Assembly (NCBI GenBank): GCA_030063045.1
Contig: JAQSEB010000091.1
Location: 558,001 to 622,000, forward strand
DNA from: Pratylenchus scribneri
Taxonomy: Eukaryota; Nematoda; Chromadorea; Rhabditida; Pratylenchidae
Length of the DNA stretch: 64,000 nt
Reading direction: 5' to 3'
Below the pieces are notes generated by a model. It saw only the letters and a program-made list of their open reading frames with translations, made no database searches and was not told where the DNA came from. The position numbers were made by a program, and so were the translations under genes. Position 1 is the first letter of the stretch. Every line of letters starts with the position of its first letter. Of the stretch, positions 12,401 to 23,425 are shown one piece after another.

Positions 12401-13813
12401 AACGGCCAGAAAATTGTCGGAACAATCGGAAACGATCAAATTGATCCAGGAGGAATTGAACAGAAAAGCAACGGAGGAGGGCCAAAAGAGGAGACGAATG
12501 GAGGATCAAAGCATTTTGGAGGAAGAAATTGGCCCAGCCAAAAGTGCATCCCAAGAGCAATTAATTGAGGTTGAAGAGGAGGATTATGATTTGGAGGAAC
12601 CAGTAGATGAACAAAGGCAACATTTATTGGCCATAAAACAGAGGTCAGTATCAGTAATTAATTTGTGGAAAAAAATGGATATGTAGGAAATTTTTCACTT
12701 TGAAAAATATCTTTTTTGGCTCATATAATTTTTAGATTAAGCAAGTCTTATAAGGCAGCATATAGTTTAAAATTGGGTCTGTAATTTGTCCAGGTTATCA
12801 TGGCCTCAAAAACATATTATTTTTGATAGGAAAATTTTTTAGCAAATTAAATATTTTCTTAAACTTAAGGACACCAACCCCACCGGCAAAGAATTCAATT
12901 GAGGAGGAAATGAAAAAGAGAAATCATCAAAGGAAGATAAAATATCCCCCGGAAATGGTCAAAATTGATATGGAAGGATCCCAAGAAATGGCACCAAATG
13001 TTGGCACAAAACAGGCAAAGCAAACATCAACATTATTCATCAGAGGAAACGGAGTAAGCTTCTTTTTTAATGCTTTTTTATTTTTGGAATTTTTAGTCAA
13101 AATATTTTGTGATAAATTTGGTAGTGGGGTGGGATTCAATACCGCCGATTTGGTGGATTGTTCATTCTTTTTCTATATCTCACTGATGAGGCAATAACCA
13201 ATATAAGAAGGCGATATATCATTTGTAACCCCACAATGTCCTCTTCAAAATGGCCATATTAAATTTTATAAAATCAGTTAAAAAAAGTTACAAGTCTACG
13301 AATTTTCTTCGAGGAAAGCTGCCTTTTTATACAAATAAATTTAAGTTTCCAAAAAATTCAAAGGCAACTTTTTAGAGGGCATTTTTAGGGCTATGGCATA
13401 TTTGCTTCCTAGTTGAGTCTATGGCCAAAAGAACGATCAAAATAATGAAATGTTTTTTCAGTTCCCGTTCCACACACACTGATGAACATTTGGCTCCATC
13501 AACAAGCAATCGAAGAGCCCAACATTCAAGTCCACATCGAATTAATAGCAGCGGAAGGCATGGCAATCGAACGAGTCGAATGAAATCACCGAATAAAAGG
13601 GAAATTGGAAACGGAAATCGAAGCATCAAAATGAGCACGGGCATTGGCCCATCCACCGCTTTGGTCAAAAAGCCACCAACAATGGAGGATTTGTTGCGAA
13701 GAACAGTGGAAATTCGAGTGGAAATGAGCCAAAGAGAGTTGGAAAAATTGTTTGGCCGAGCCCATGGAACGTTGACAAAAGTGGAATGGGATGGAAAACC
13801 GAGGGAACTTTGA
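9416..13813 (+). CDS. Multi-span membrane protein with long charged C-terminal tail (5' end not found)
   Basis: Supported exons: 9416-9590, 9632-9755, 10151-10413, 11492-11845, 12294-12643, 12870-13053 and a last exon ending at the stop 13813. The N-terminal half has four hydrophobic spans, around [52 protein letters not shown] and [19 protein letters not shown], followed by a basic stretch. The remaining about 400 residues are hydrophilic: Lys/Glu-rich, a poly-Gln run (YQQQQQQM) and acidic clusters. This suggests a tetraspan-like membrane protein with a cytoplasmic tail; I recognise no family. The intron after 9755 starts with GC (GCAAGT). The join into the final exon (frame [12 protein letters not shown]) does not close in phase from 13053, so a small exon is probably missing between 13054 and 13440. 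The start codon was not identified. Confidence 0.6.
9845..10095. repeat. Foldback repeat copy, intron of membrane-protein gene
   Basis: The left arm includes CCTAAAATGTCCTCTA and the right arm AGCCACTTTTTAGAGGACAT plus GGCATATTGCCTTGC, with a terminal motif like TTAACTATGGTCAAAAA. The right arm is one of the best-preserved in the window. Confidence 0.85.
10870..11060 (+). other. TATA-like box and GC-rich hairpin inside an intron
   Basis: Within the 1.08-kb intron 10414-11491 there is a TATATAAG box near 10891. It is followed by a GC-rich segment able to fold (CGGCGGAG pairing with CTCCTTGCCG) and then by GGTTCTTTT. A related segment (CCATTGGCTG and TTTTGCAGTGTGG) occurs about 190 bp upstream. 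A foldback arm (GGGAAGGCGGATATGCC) follows. It could be a nested promoter or small RNA gene, but I found no match to U6, SL RNA, 5S or tRNA. Confidence 0.25.
13190..13435. repeat. Foldback repeat copy, intron
   Basis: The left arm is AATATAAGAAGGCGATATAT with ACAATGTCCTCTTC. The right arm is GCAACTTTTTAGAGGGCAT with GGCATATTTGCTTCC. It lies directly before the last exon of the membrane-protein gene. Confidence 0.8.
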
Positions 13814-14203
13814 TGCCCGATTATTGGAATATAATACAAATATTTTTCGCATTTTACAATATTATTCAACAAATAAAAGATTTCATTTTTGGGTAAATTC
13901 TATATAAAACTTGAATAAAAATTTTTTTTACCAAAAACAATTTGACACTTCAAAGGCCATATTTATTGGCCCAATAAGCAATTTCGAATATTTGGTTAAA
14001 ATATGGACGATAGAAATTAAATAATGTATCTATTATTTGGCCACATTTTATAGCCATAAAAATGCCAGTTTTCAGGATTTTAATTTTATGGAAAAATTAC
14101 ATATAAATCAATCTTCTGAATGAATAAAATTTGCATAAAAAAGACAAGTGAGAATATATTTGGAAAATTATTCAATAATTATTTTTTTTATTTTTTGGGC
14201 ATT

Positions 14204-17200
14204 TCAAAGCGAAAAATCTTCTGGCAATTCGGCAACTGAAAAATAATAGAAAAATATTTAAAATATTTTTAAATTAGCTGACCTGGATACCACATATATC
14301 GAAGGAAAAGTAACAAAATAAGCACATTGCCCATTGAAAATAGGAATAAAAAGCAATAATCAAATCGGGAAAACACTCGATTCCATTCACGTTCCACCTT
14401 TTTTTGATGTTAATTTTTAATTAACTAGGGCTATAGTTTAGTTTTTTTTTAAACTGGGACAAATTCCGTTTGTTTATTTATGCCGGAGGTAGAATTAAAT
14501 GAAATTTACTAACCCGAAATATGAGTTTTAGTAACAAATTTTGTTTTAATTTTAAAGATCTCTCTGATAGAGGGATGAATTAATTAGAAAAATTTGATTG
14601 AAATTACAAAAAGTTAAGTTAAATTGGTCAAAATTGGGCCATTTCATAATACTGTTTAATAATCAATCATTTTGATATTAAAATGCTGTAGGCAAATTTA
14701 AATTGTATAAATATTTATTATTATTAAATATTGACAAATTGGCAAAATTTGTTTGGGCCAAATGCAGATAACCTGCTGGGCATTAATTAAATAAATTCAG
14801 ACAGAAATAGCGAAATATAAAATCGCCGTTTGCCACCCAATTCCCCACCCTCTCAACTCCCAAATTCTTACCAATTGCCGTTCTTTGCGTTTGTCAATTT
14901 TGTCGCGGAACTTTTTCTGCGCATCCACCACAACTTGGAGTTGGAAATAGATGGCAAGCAGTTCGGGAATTTTTGGCCTGAATATTCATATAATTTAAAC
15001 TTAATTAATTATTTATTTTCTTACAATCCATTTGGATTTCCTGCATTCGCTCGGCCATTGGCATTGGCATTTTCCCCTCCGCTGCCTCCACTTTGATTCA
15101 ACGGTTCGCGGCTGTCACGATAATGTTTATAGGAACGAGGTCGATATTCCAGATTCGGTTCCAAATGAAGATATCTACAAAAAAATAAAAACTGGACAAA
15201 AATGCCAAATTTGATTGCCTATATGTTCGTTCCGAAGGCAATTCCCCATTTTGAATGAGTTGACGGGAAATGGCCAACAAAAACATACTAACGCCAACGC
15301 CCACCGCACAAAGCACAATGGCCAAAATAATATAGTAGCCGAGCAATGGAATGGAATTGGAACGGGGCATTGCCGCGGAAACAATGTCCAGAAGGACGGA
15401 CATGGCCAAAAGGGAGCCAAGGCCCAATGAGACCTATTTTTGACGTATTAAATTGTTTTATTTTGTTAATGTTAAAATATTCTCCGGGATTTAATTATTA
15501 ATTATTCCCCAAAGGTTAATTATTAATGATAAGAATTTGGGCATAATTCTGTCCAATCTTTTGACAATCTTGATAAGAAAAGTGACAACATTTACCATGG
15601 AGAATTTCGGTCTAATCTTAACAAGATATCTAAATAAAATATGACTGAAATCATGTCAAATATGTGTGTTTTATTCAAATTACCCCTTATTAAAATGAAA
15701 GAAGCCTCAATTTATCTAATTATTTTCGATAGTAAGCGAATACGAATATTTTACCATGGATAAGTTAAAATTAGTAAATGTTGGCATTTTCTTACCAAGA
15801 AGATCAATATGAATGAATTGAGCACAAATTCATATTTAAATCACAAATTATACTAGACCCAAATAATTTATTTATAGACACTTGCCTTGAATTAAGGAAA
15901 AATTCACTATTGATAAATCCCAAATTTGCCTATATTTTAATTGTGGATTCATTTCAAACACACCTTTTCGCCTCTGGGCCCATCATTGGTTCCCGGTGTG
16001 AATATGCCCAAAATGCTCAATGCGGATATCAAAAATGTGGGTGCCACAATCACCGTAATATAATAGATTGGCCGACGACGCAAATGCATTATGTAATGCA
16101 CTTCAACCCTTCGCTCACCATCCTCCGAAAATTTGGTTCCTCTCACTGAAAAAACATTTGGAAATTTTATTGAATTCATTTCATTTTGGGATACGATCCA
16201 ATTTGTCGCCATTTATAATAAAATTCATCACAAGAAATGAATGAATTTTGATAATTTTATTCTCAAATTAAAGAGCAGAATTTTGGCTATCAAATATTTA
16301 TAATATTATTTTTAGAAATTGATGGAACTTCTTCCCAAAAAAACATATAAAATGACCTTTATTTTTTATTATGGATTATCAAAATTTTCAGTGGTTTTCT
16401 GGGCATAATTTTATCAATTCTGAATACCTTTAAATAAAATTAATATCATTCGATAGTTAATAATCAGCACTTTAATTTGATAAAAAATCATTAAAATGAT
16501 AGAAATTGATGAATGAATTATTATAAATAACGACAAATTGGTTAATCCATTTCATTTGTTGTCTGACCTGTCACGTTGAACAATTCCCATTCGGCATTCC
16601 CGGAAAAATATGAATCCTTTGGTGGATTCGTCGCATTCACGTCCATCTCATGAACACTTAACAGAGGCGATGCTTGGGCAATGGCACAAAATTGAGTGTC
16701 GAATGGGAAAAGCTGTGAAAGAAAGAATTTTGGCAAAAAGAAATAAAATGAAAGGAAAGAGTAAACCCTGCTTTGATTTTTGGCCCATATCTCAAAGAGG
16801 CTACGGCTAATCCTGGAAAGCAATATACTATTTTAAAGGGCTGACTTTAAACTAGAAAGTGGCTTAATAAATTTTTGCTAAATATAATAATTGAGGAATG
16901 GGGTTGATTTTTCCCAGAAGAATTTTATATTTATTCTTCAAGTTCTCAATTTTAAAATTGTTAATTTTTCTAACAATTAAATGAATTCAAAGAAAATATT
17001 TTAAGCTATTTTCTAGAGGAAATGCTGCTTATTCAAATGACCTATTGCCTTCCTAAATTGGCACTCGCCTCGGTGACAAATGTACCAAAAAACCCGTTAT
17101 TGAATATTCTACAGGGGAAGATGGCTTCTCACCGAAATGTTGAGCCTACAAATGCAGGTCACATAATGTGGAATGTTCGCCTTGATTCGGCCGTCATTCG

Positions 17201-18012
17201 TTATTCGAATGTCGAAACGGTTTTCGGTCAACATTTCTTTGTTATCCATCGAATTATAAATGAACATTTTGGGCAGCCAAACATTCGAATGTGGAATGAC
17301 AATTTGACGAAGGCCACCGAATAATTCTGGATTCCAGGATAGCCGGGGGTCCGTCCATTTCTGGGATTTACGTTTAAAATAAATAAATTTACAATTTTTT
17401 AAGATTTTTTATCAAAAAAAAAAGAATTTTTAAAAATTGCTTATTTCTGCAATGGAATACCGAAAAAATTAAAATATGCTCATTTTATAGTCATAATTTT
17501 GAAGGATCGAAAACGGATAAATTAATAGATTTTATTGAAATGGCAAAAATTTTGACCAAAAACCATCAGTATAGTCCAAAATCAGGGAAATATAGGGCTA
17601 TAAATTTCTGGCCAATTAAAAATGTAGGGGAAGAGCTTAATTCAATTATAAGAAAAATTAAATTATGCTTAAAATTAACCAATTGCCAAATCTATTTTTC
17701 CCATGAGCGGTTAAATAAATATTTTGAAGCCATTTACCTGAATATGTGAAATGACAAATGAAGCCACTTGTTGATTTTCTCTCTGTAAATAAATTTGTTT
17801 CCCAATAATGACCTCCAACTCCAAACCAATTCCGTGAGAATTGCCAAAACAATGGTCATTTCAATGATCACCGGTCTTTGTTGATCGGAAAAGGGCCGAA
17901 TGCGTTTGTCATAGCCGCTGAACAAAAATTCCAACAAATCGCTGGTGGATTGTTCCGCACCAATTGAGCCACCCGGAGGGCCAGCCAATTCGCCAACCAA
18001 TGATGAAAACAT
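14204..18012 (-). CDS. Cys-loop ligand-gated ion channel subunit (LGC type)
   Basis: Ten exons join in frame: 18012-17827, 17782-17738, 17360-17133, 16712-16568, 16145-15964, 15433-15219, 15174-15025, 14977-14872, 14397-14283, 14235-14204. The extracellular domain has YDKRIRPF, WTDPRLSWNP and WLPKMFIYNS. The Cys-loop is split by an intron and is exactly C-x13-C (CRLNIS / LFPFDTQFC). TM1 contains PIYYITVIVAPTFLISALS. The M1-M2 turn reads GEK before SLGLGSLLAMSVLLDIV, which resembles cation-selective channels rather than the PAR motif of anion channels. TM3 is IPLLGYYIILAIVLCAVGV, and TM4 near the C-terminus is CFLFLFSMGNVLILLLFL. Loop C lacks vicinal cysteines, so it is not an acetylcholine alpha-type subunit. 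The signal peptide probably lies in an upstream exon that I could not place. One intron is only 44 bp (17783-17826), and the intron 15175-15218 is GC-AG. Confidence 0.88.
16795..17085. repeat. Foldback repeat copy, intron of LGC channel gene
   Basis: The left arm GAGGCTACGGCTAATCCTGG with AGAAAGTGGCTTA is mirrored by GAAATGCTGCTTATTC and ACCTATTGCCTTCC. It is moderately diverged and lies in the intron that splits the Cys-loop. Confidence 0.7.
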
Positions 18013-20337
18013 TGAAATATTTTACTGATTTATCGCTGAATTAATTGATTGAATTTGAAGAGATTTTTTGACCAGTGTGGGATTTTCGGGTGGCTAAATT
18101 GGCACTTTTTTGATTGCCTTGGAATAATTTGCCAAAAACTTTATTCCCCAACAAAAATTGACGACCGGGGAATGCAAATGTGGGAAGAACGGAGGAAAAA
18201 ATATTCGGGTGACGGCGTAAGGCAAAAAATATAATGGGGGGAGGAAATGGCAGCGGTGTCGACGGCAATTGACGGCGAAAAAATGTGGGCCAAGTTGGCG
18301 GAATTATGGGGAAATTAAGGAATGTGCCCATCCACTTTCTCTTTAAAAACTTGCAAATTTGACTCATCACAAGGTTAAGCCGAGAGAATTTTTATTAGGG
18401 AAAATTGAACGACGGATTGACTATTTTTAGGAAGGAATAAGAAATAAGGAATAAATTGGCAGAAGTTTGGCTTATTTTGGATTAATTTGGGACTAAAAAA
18501 TATCGGATTAGTCTTAATATTAATCTTTGAATTTAGTGCCGAATTTCGATGAAAATGCCGTTGCAAAAGAATTGAATAAATATCCAAAAATGTTGGCATA
18601 AATGATAAATGTTATTTTGTACTTTTAATATTTAAAAAAAAAAAAAACACTTAAAAACACAGTTGGCGAACGCCCTTAACCATTCCCTCACATAAAAATA
18701 TGTCTGGTTATGATTTTTTGGCGGAAAATTTGGCAAAAAAAGGCCAAAATTGAAGGCAGGAATGGGAAAAAATAGTGAATTGCTTCAAACACTTTTCCTT
18801 TTCATTTTTTGGCCATATTTTTGGGAGAAGTCAACAGGAAAAATACATCGTCGAAACTGAAAATTTTGAATTGTGTTGCGTAATTTACTTATAACAAAAA
18901 TGCCGAAACGGCAAAAAAGCCAAATGGGAGAAGGACACTTTTTTTCTGAATGAGGCAAATAAAAGAGAAAATGAAGGGGAGAGAGTGAAAAGATTTGCGA
19001 ATCGGCGGGTGGCCTTAAATTCCCCTGGCCAAAACAAAATATTTTCCCTCAAATATGGCCTAGAAACTTGCTTTCTTCTTTTTATGGCAAAAAGAATAAT
19101 TAATGAATTGGAAAGGTTTCCAAAATTATTTGGACAGAATTAAATATTTTGGCATTGCTAAAATTTGCATCATTTTTTTTTTAAAGAATTTTCCTTTTTT
19201 ACTTATTTATATAGTGAAAAAATACTAAAAATATTTTTTCCATTTTACTTATATTGTGAAAATATTAGCCCAATTAGGGGTTTAAATTTCAGATAATTAA
19301 ATTAAGTGTAATTTTTAGGAAGGAAAAATTAGTAAAAAAATATAAGAAACAGTTCAGGAACAATTAGACAGGAATTGGTGGCAAAGCTAATTAACAATTA
19401 CTGAAAATGAAAAATAAACTTGGAACATAAACCTTGTGGAAAAATTGGAAATGAAAATGGAATGGTGGCAATCTCTACAATTTTAAATTCAAACATATTT
19501 AATTTAAGAAAAATGATTCAAAAAGGTGAATGAAGGGATTTAATTTGCTCACATTGCAATTATCCAAAACTTTTCTAAAAGCAAAAGATGATGCTGAATT
19601 TAATTTAATCACTCATTCAAATTCTAGGAATGAATATTACCATAAAGATGTGTCTGTGTACTGTACCAATTTCTTTGCCCAATGCCGATGATGGTGCCTA
19701 GGGCACAATTGGTCATCAATCAACATATAAAATGGAGGGAGGAGGAGAATGACAAAGCCCATTGGGCACCCATCTTGGATACTGTACATAAAATAGGTGG
19801 AATAATTGATTCAGCGTCAATTAAGGATATTTGCAAATAAAGGGTTTATAGGGTTCTTACTTATAATTAATATATTAAATTGGTTAAAAAGCCAATGAAG
19901 AATAGGTGTATTAGGCTAAAATAGGGGAATGAATTTTGCCAAATTCAGAATAAAGGACAGTGTTTAGAAATTTACCTTTTTTTCGGAATTATTACTTTTT
20001 GGCTGTACAATAAAATGAAACAAATTCCAATTATCCTTTTCATTATTTTACATGGAATTCTTTGGATAAATTTAAAGGGCACTAAATGTGAATTGACAAA
20101 ATTGAATTGGCTAAATAAGTTTACACAGCAATGATCAACAAAACACAATTTTTGACCATCCAACATTTTCATATAATTAAATAAAATTCAACTCATTTAT
20201 TCAGGAAGAAATTGGTGAAAAATAATTAAATTTTTTGAAGTTAAAAAATCCGAAAAATGTTGCAAATTTCTTCCTTCACAATTCTGCTTATTTGGCATTG
20301 GTGCCATCGTCCGTCCATTCGTCCTTCTGCCTTCCCA
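18013..20337. other. Intergenic, AT-rich, no supported gene
   Basis: No coding exon is supported. An upstream exon of the channel gene carrying the signal peptide may lie in 18013-18370, where a minus-strand frame stays open, but I saw no convincing signal peptide. Near 19665-19785 there is an imperfect inverted repeat (TGCCCAATG versus CATTGGGCA, with the palindrome GTGCCTAGGGCAC between the arms). Confidence 0.5.
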
Positions 20338-21248
20338 TTACTGTCCACCACCCTGCTGGCGGCGCTGCCACATCTCACGGCGCTTGTGGTGATTGGCCCA
20401 TCCACGGCGAGCTGCCTCACTGCGGCGCTGGCGAGCCTCCTCGCGGCGACGCTAAAAATGAATGGATGGGATTATTAGAATGATTGATAAAGGAATGAAA
20501 TATTACGGTATAAATAACCCTCTTTTAATACCGTACCCTTTAATAAGTCCCCAGTGCCCATTCTTGATTTTGAGGACCCATAACTCAGGGCAGGGTAAAA
20601 TTTCAAAAGAATTTTTTAATGTATTTTCTTAGTTCACCAAAAATTAGGATTGTCCAGGGTGGATTTTTCGAATATTTCGGTTTATAAAACCCAGTTTTCC
20701 ATTTTAAAATATCGGTTTTTCGGTTTCTTCCATTTTCGGTTATTTTGGGCAAAATTTCCAAATTTTAGTTTGGGACAACCCTACTAAAGATCAACAAATT
20801 CCCCGATTTAATTTTTGTTCAAAAATATTCAGAAATTAAGTAATTTGACCTCAAAATTTTCCCAATTTTTGAGAGTTTTAAAAATAACTCCCCATGGGGT
20901 ATTAAAAGAGGTTTAGATTAAAAATTCACCTCCTCCTCTCGGCGATTTTCCTCCTCGCGGCGACGCTAAACAAAGGATTGGGGAAATGCTTGGAAAATAA
21001 TGGCACAAATTTTCACCTCCTCCTCGGCGCGACACTCCTGCAAATTAGGAATTTGAATGGGAATTAATTTAATGAATTTTAAATTTACCTCCTCGGCACG
21101 GCGCTCCTCAGCAGCCCGCTGCTCCGCCGCGCGACGCTCCTGGAAAAAAGGGAAAATTAAAAGAAATGCCGAAAATGATTTTTACCTCCTCGGCGCGGCG
21201 CTGACGCTCGGAGTCGGTCGAATGGTTAGAATTTGATGAAGAAGACAT
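20338..21248 (-). CDS. Arg/Glu-rich coiled-coil-like protein encoded by phase-0 microexons
   Basis: Five exons join in frame to 94 codons: 21248-21186 (63 nt), 21139-21089 (51), 21037-21017 (21), 20965-20930 (36), 20451-20338 (114). All four introns are in phase 0. The N-terminus is a Ser/Asn stretch (MSSSSNSNHSTDSERQRR). Exons 1-4 end in Glu-Glu and repeat ERRAAEQ, EERRAEE and RRREEEN-like units. The last exon carries RRSEAARRGWANHHKRREMW and ends QRRQQGGGQ. There is no signal peptide or membrane segment. The protein is highly charged and probably helical or disordered. I do not recognise it. The symmetric exons can in principle be skipped or duplicated without frameshift. Confidence 0.7.
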
Positions 21249-22059
21249 TGTTGAAGATGTCACAATGGAAAGTTTGAAAGGTTTTGAGGGGTTTTTGGAA
21301 TGAGGCTGAAAATAAAGGAGTCAAAAGTTAATTGGAGTGATATGGTATTGGGAAATTAGGGTCATTGAAAAATAGATTAAAAATGGTGAAAAAAGCCCTA
21401 TACATTTAAGTGAAACGTTGCCAAAAAATGAAATTCCTTAGAAAAAGTTTTAACCTGTTGGCAAAAAGAAAAGGTTTGGATTGGATGGATATTTGGAATG
21501 CTGGAAATAAGAAAAGAAAAGAGTCAAATGTTTATCGTAGGGACTTCGAAATTTTTAGGGGTAGAAAAACTATTGAATGGAATATAAATGAAAAATGATG
21601 GAAAAATTAAAAATTTTGTTGAAAAGGCCCATCAAAATGGCCATGATGAAATAGAAATGTAAAATGAAAATGATGGGATATGGGTGGCTCCCGTTTATAT
21701 GGACCGAATGATGATAGCAATCTCAACAGCAAAACGGCCGCTTGGTCCAATTCAACATTTGCGGCTAATTTAACTGTGAAATTAAATTAATAAAATGACT
21801 GATCGGGGTGGGAAGGGGGGAGGGGAATTCATCATCAACTTCCTTTTTTCTATTTTTTTGCTAGTCAAAATTCCCAGTAATTTGTGGTAAAGTATTTGAA
21901 AAACGGATGTTGATGATGTTGAGACTATGAGATTTAAATTCCGGTCAGTCATCATATTAGGACATTTTTTTATGATCGATGGAATGAAAGAAAGAAAAGC
22001 AAAATTTAATATTTTCGAAATGCAAAATGGATTTGTTTATTTCATATTCAAAAAAGGAA
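21249..22059. other. Upstream region of the microexon gene, no supported gene
   Basis: The segment 21249-21840 presumably contains the 5' UTR and promoter of the minus-strand microexon gene. A 62-codon plus-strand frame near 21410 has no supporting feature. The rest is AT-rich sequence leading into satellite array 3. Confidence 0.5.
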
Positions 22060-22990
22060 TTTTAATCTAAGTTCTTTCCGGAAAGTTTTAATTCTAAGTT
22101 CTTTCCGGAATAATCTAAGTTCTTTCCGGAAACTTTTAATTCTAAGTTCTTTCAGGAATAATTTAGGTTCTTTCCGTTAAGTTTTAATCTAAGTTCTTTC
22201 CGGAAAGTTTTAATCTAAGTTCTTTCCGGAAAGTTTTAATCTAAGTTCTTTCCGGAAAGTTTTAATCTAAGTTCTTTCCGGAAAGTTTTAATCTAAGTTC
22301 TTTCCGGAAAGTTTTAATCTAAGTTCTTTCCGGAAAGTTTATTTTTCTTTCCGGTTAGATTTGTGTTTCATTCCGGAAAGTTTTACTTTCTTTCCGGTTA
22401 GATTTGTGTTTCATTCCGGAAAATTTTTTTTCCGGTTAGATTTGTGTTTCATTCCGGAAAGTTTTATTTTCTTTCCGGTTAGATTTGTGTTTCTTTCCGG
22501 AAAGTTTTATTTTCTTTCCGGTTAGATTTGTGTTTCTTTCCGGAAAGTTTTATTTTCTTTCCGGTTAAATTTGTGTTTCATTGCGGAAAGTTTTATTTTC
22601 TTTCCGGTTAGATTTGTGTTTCATTCCGGAAAGTTTTATTTTCTTTCCGGTTTGATTTGTATTTCATTCCGGAAAGTTTTATTTTCTTTCCGGTTATTTG
22701 TGTTTCATTCAGAAAAGTTTTATTTTCTTTCCGGTTAGATTTCTTTCCGGTTAGATTTGTGTTTCATTCCGGAAAGTTTTATTTTCTTTCCGGTTAGATT
22801 TCTTTCCGGTTAGATTTGTGTTTCATTCCGGAAAGTTTTATTTTCTTTCCGGTTATTTGTGTTTCATTCCGAAAAGTTTTATTTTCTTTCCGGTTAGATT
22901 TCTTTCCGGTTAGATTTGTGTTTCATTCCGGAATGAATTTCAATTGGATTTGTGTTATCCCGGAAAGCTTTGTATTTCATCAGATTGCAT
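22060..22990. repeat. Satellite array 3 (CTTTCCGGAAAG family)
   Basis: It starts with the 26-bp unit seen in array 1. At about 22340 it switches to a longer unit of about 43 bp (CTTTCCGGTTAGATTTGTG, TTTCATTCCGGAAAG, TTTTATTTT). The right side has truncated and fused units. It lies between the microexon gene and the GST gene. Confidence 0.95.
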
Positions 22991-23425
22991 TTGTCTTTCA
23001 TTCCGAAAAAATCCGGTTAGATATCTACACTCAAACACAAAATAATTTTATTCCTTTTTAACCCTGATTTTTAATTAATTTTTATATATGAACTCTTCTA
23101 AACACATACTCATGATAAATTCAAAAAACTTTGCTTTGTGGTAAGACTTCCCTCAAAGATTAACCCTTAAGATACTGTATTACAAAAATCAAAGCAGGAA
23201 CATCGTATTTTCTTCATTGTTTCCTATAGCAAAGCCCTGTTTAAGGCTGTTTTATTTCTGATTGTTTCGGTGACATAGTATATTTAATTAATTCGAAATA
23301 AAATAAAATTTCACTAATATTATTTTTGAATTGTTTTTATTTTATGCAAAATTATGTAAATGTGCACAAAAATGAATGGAATCGAATATGAATTTATGTT
23401 TGAATTAATCTTTTTGATTTATGTA

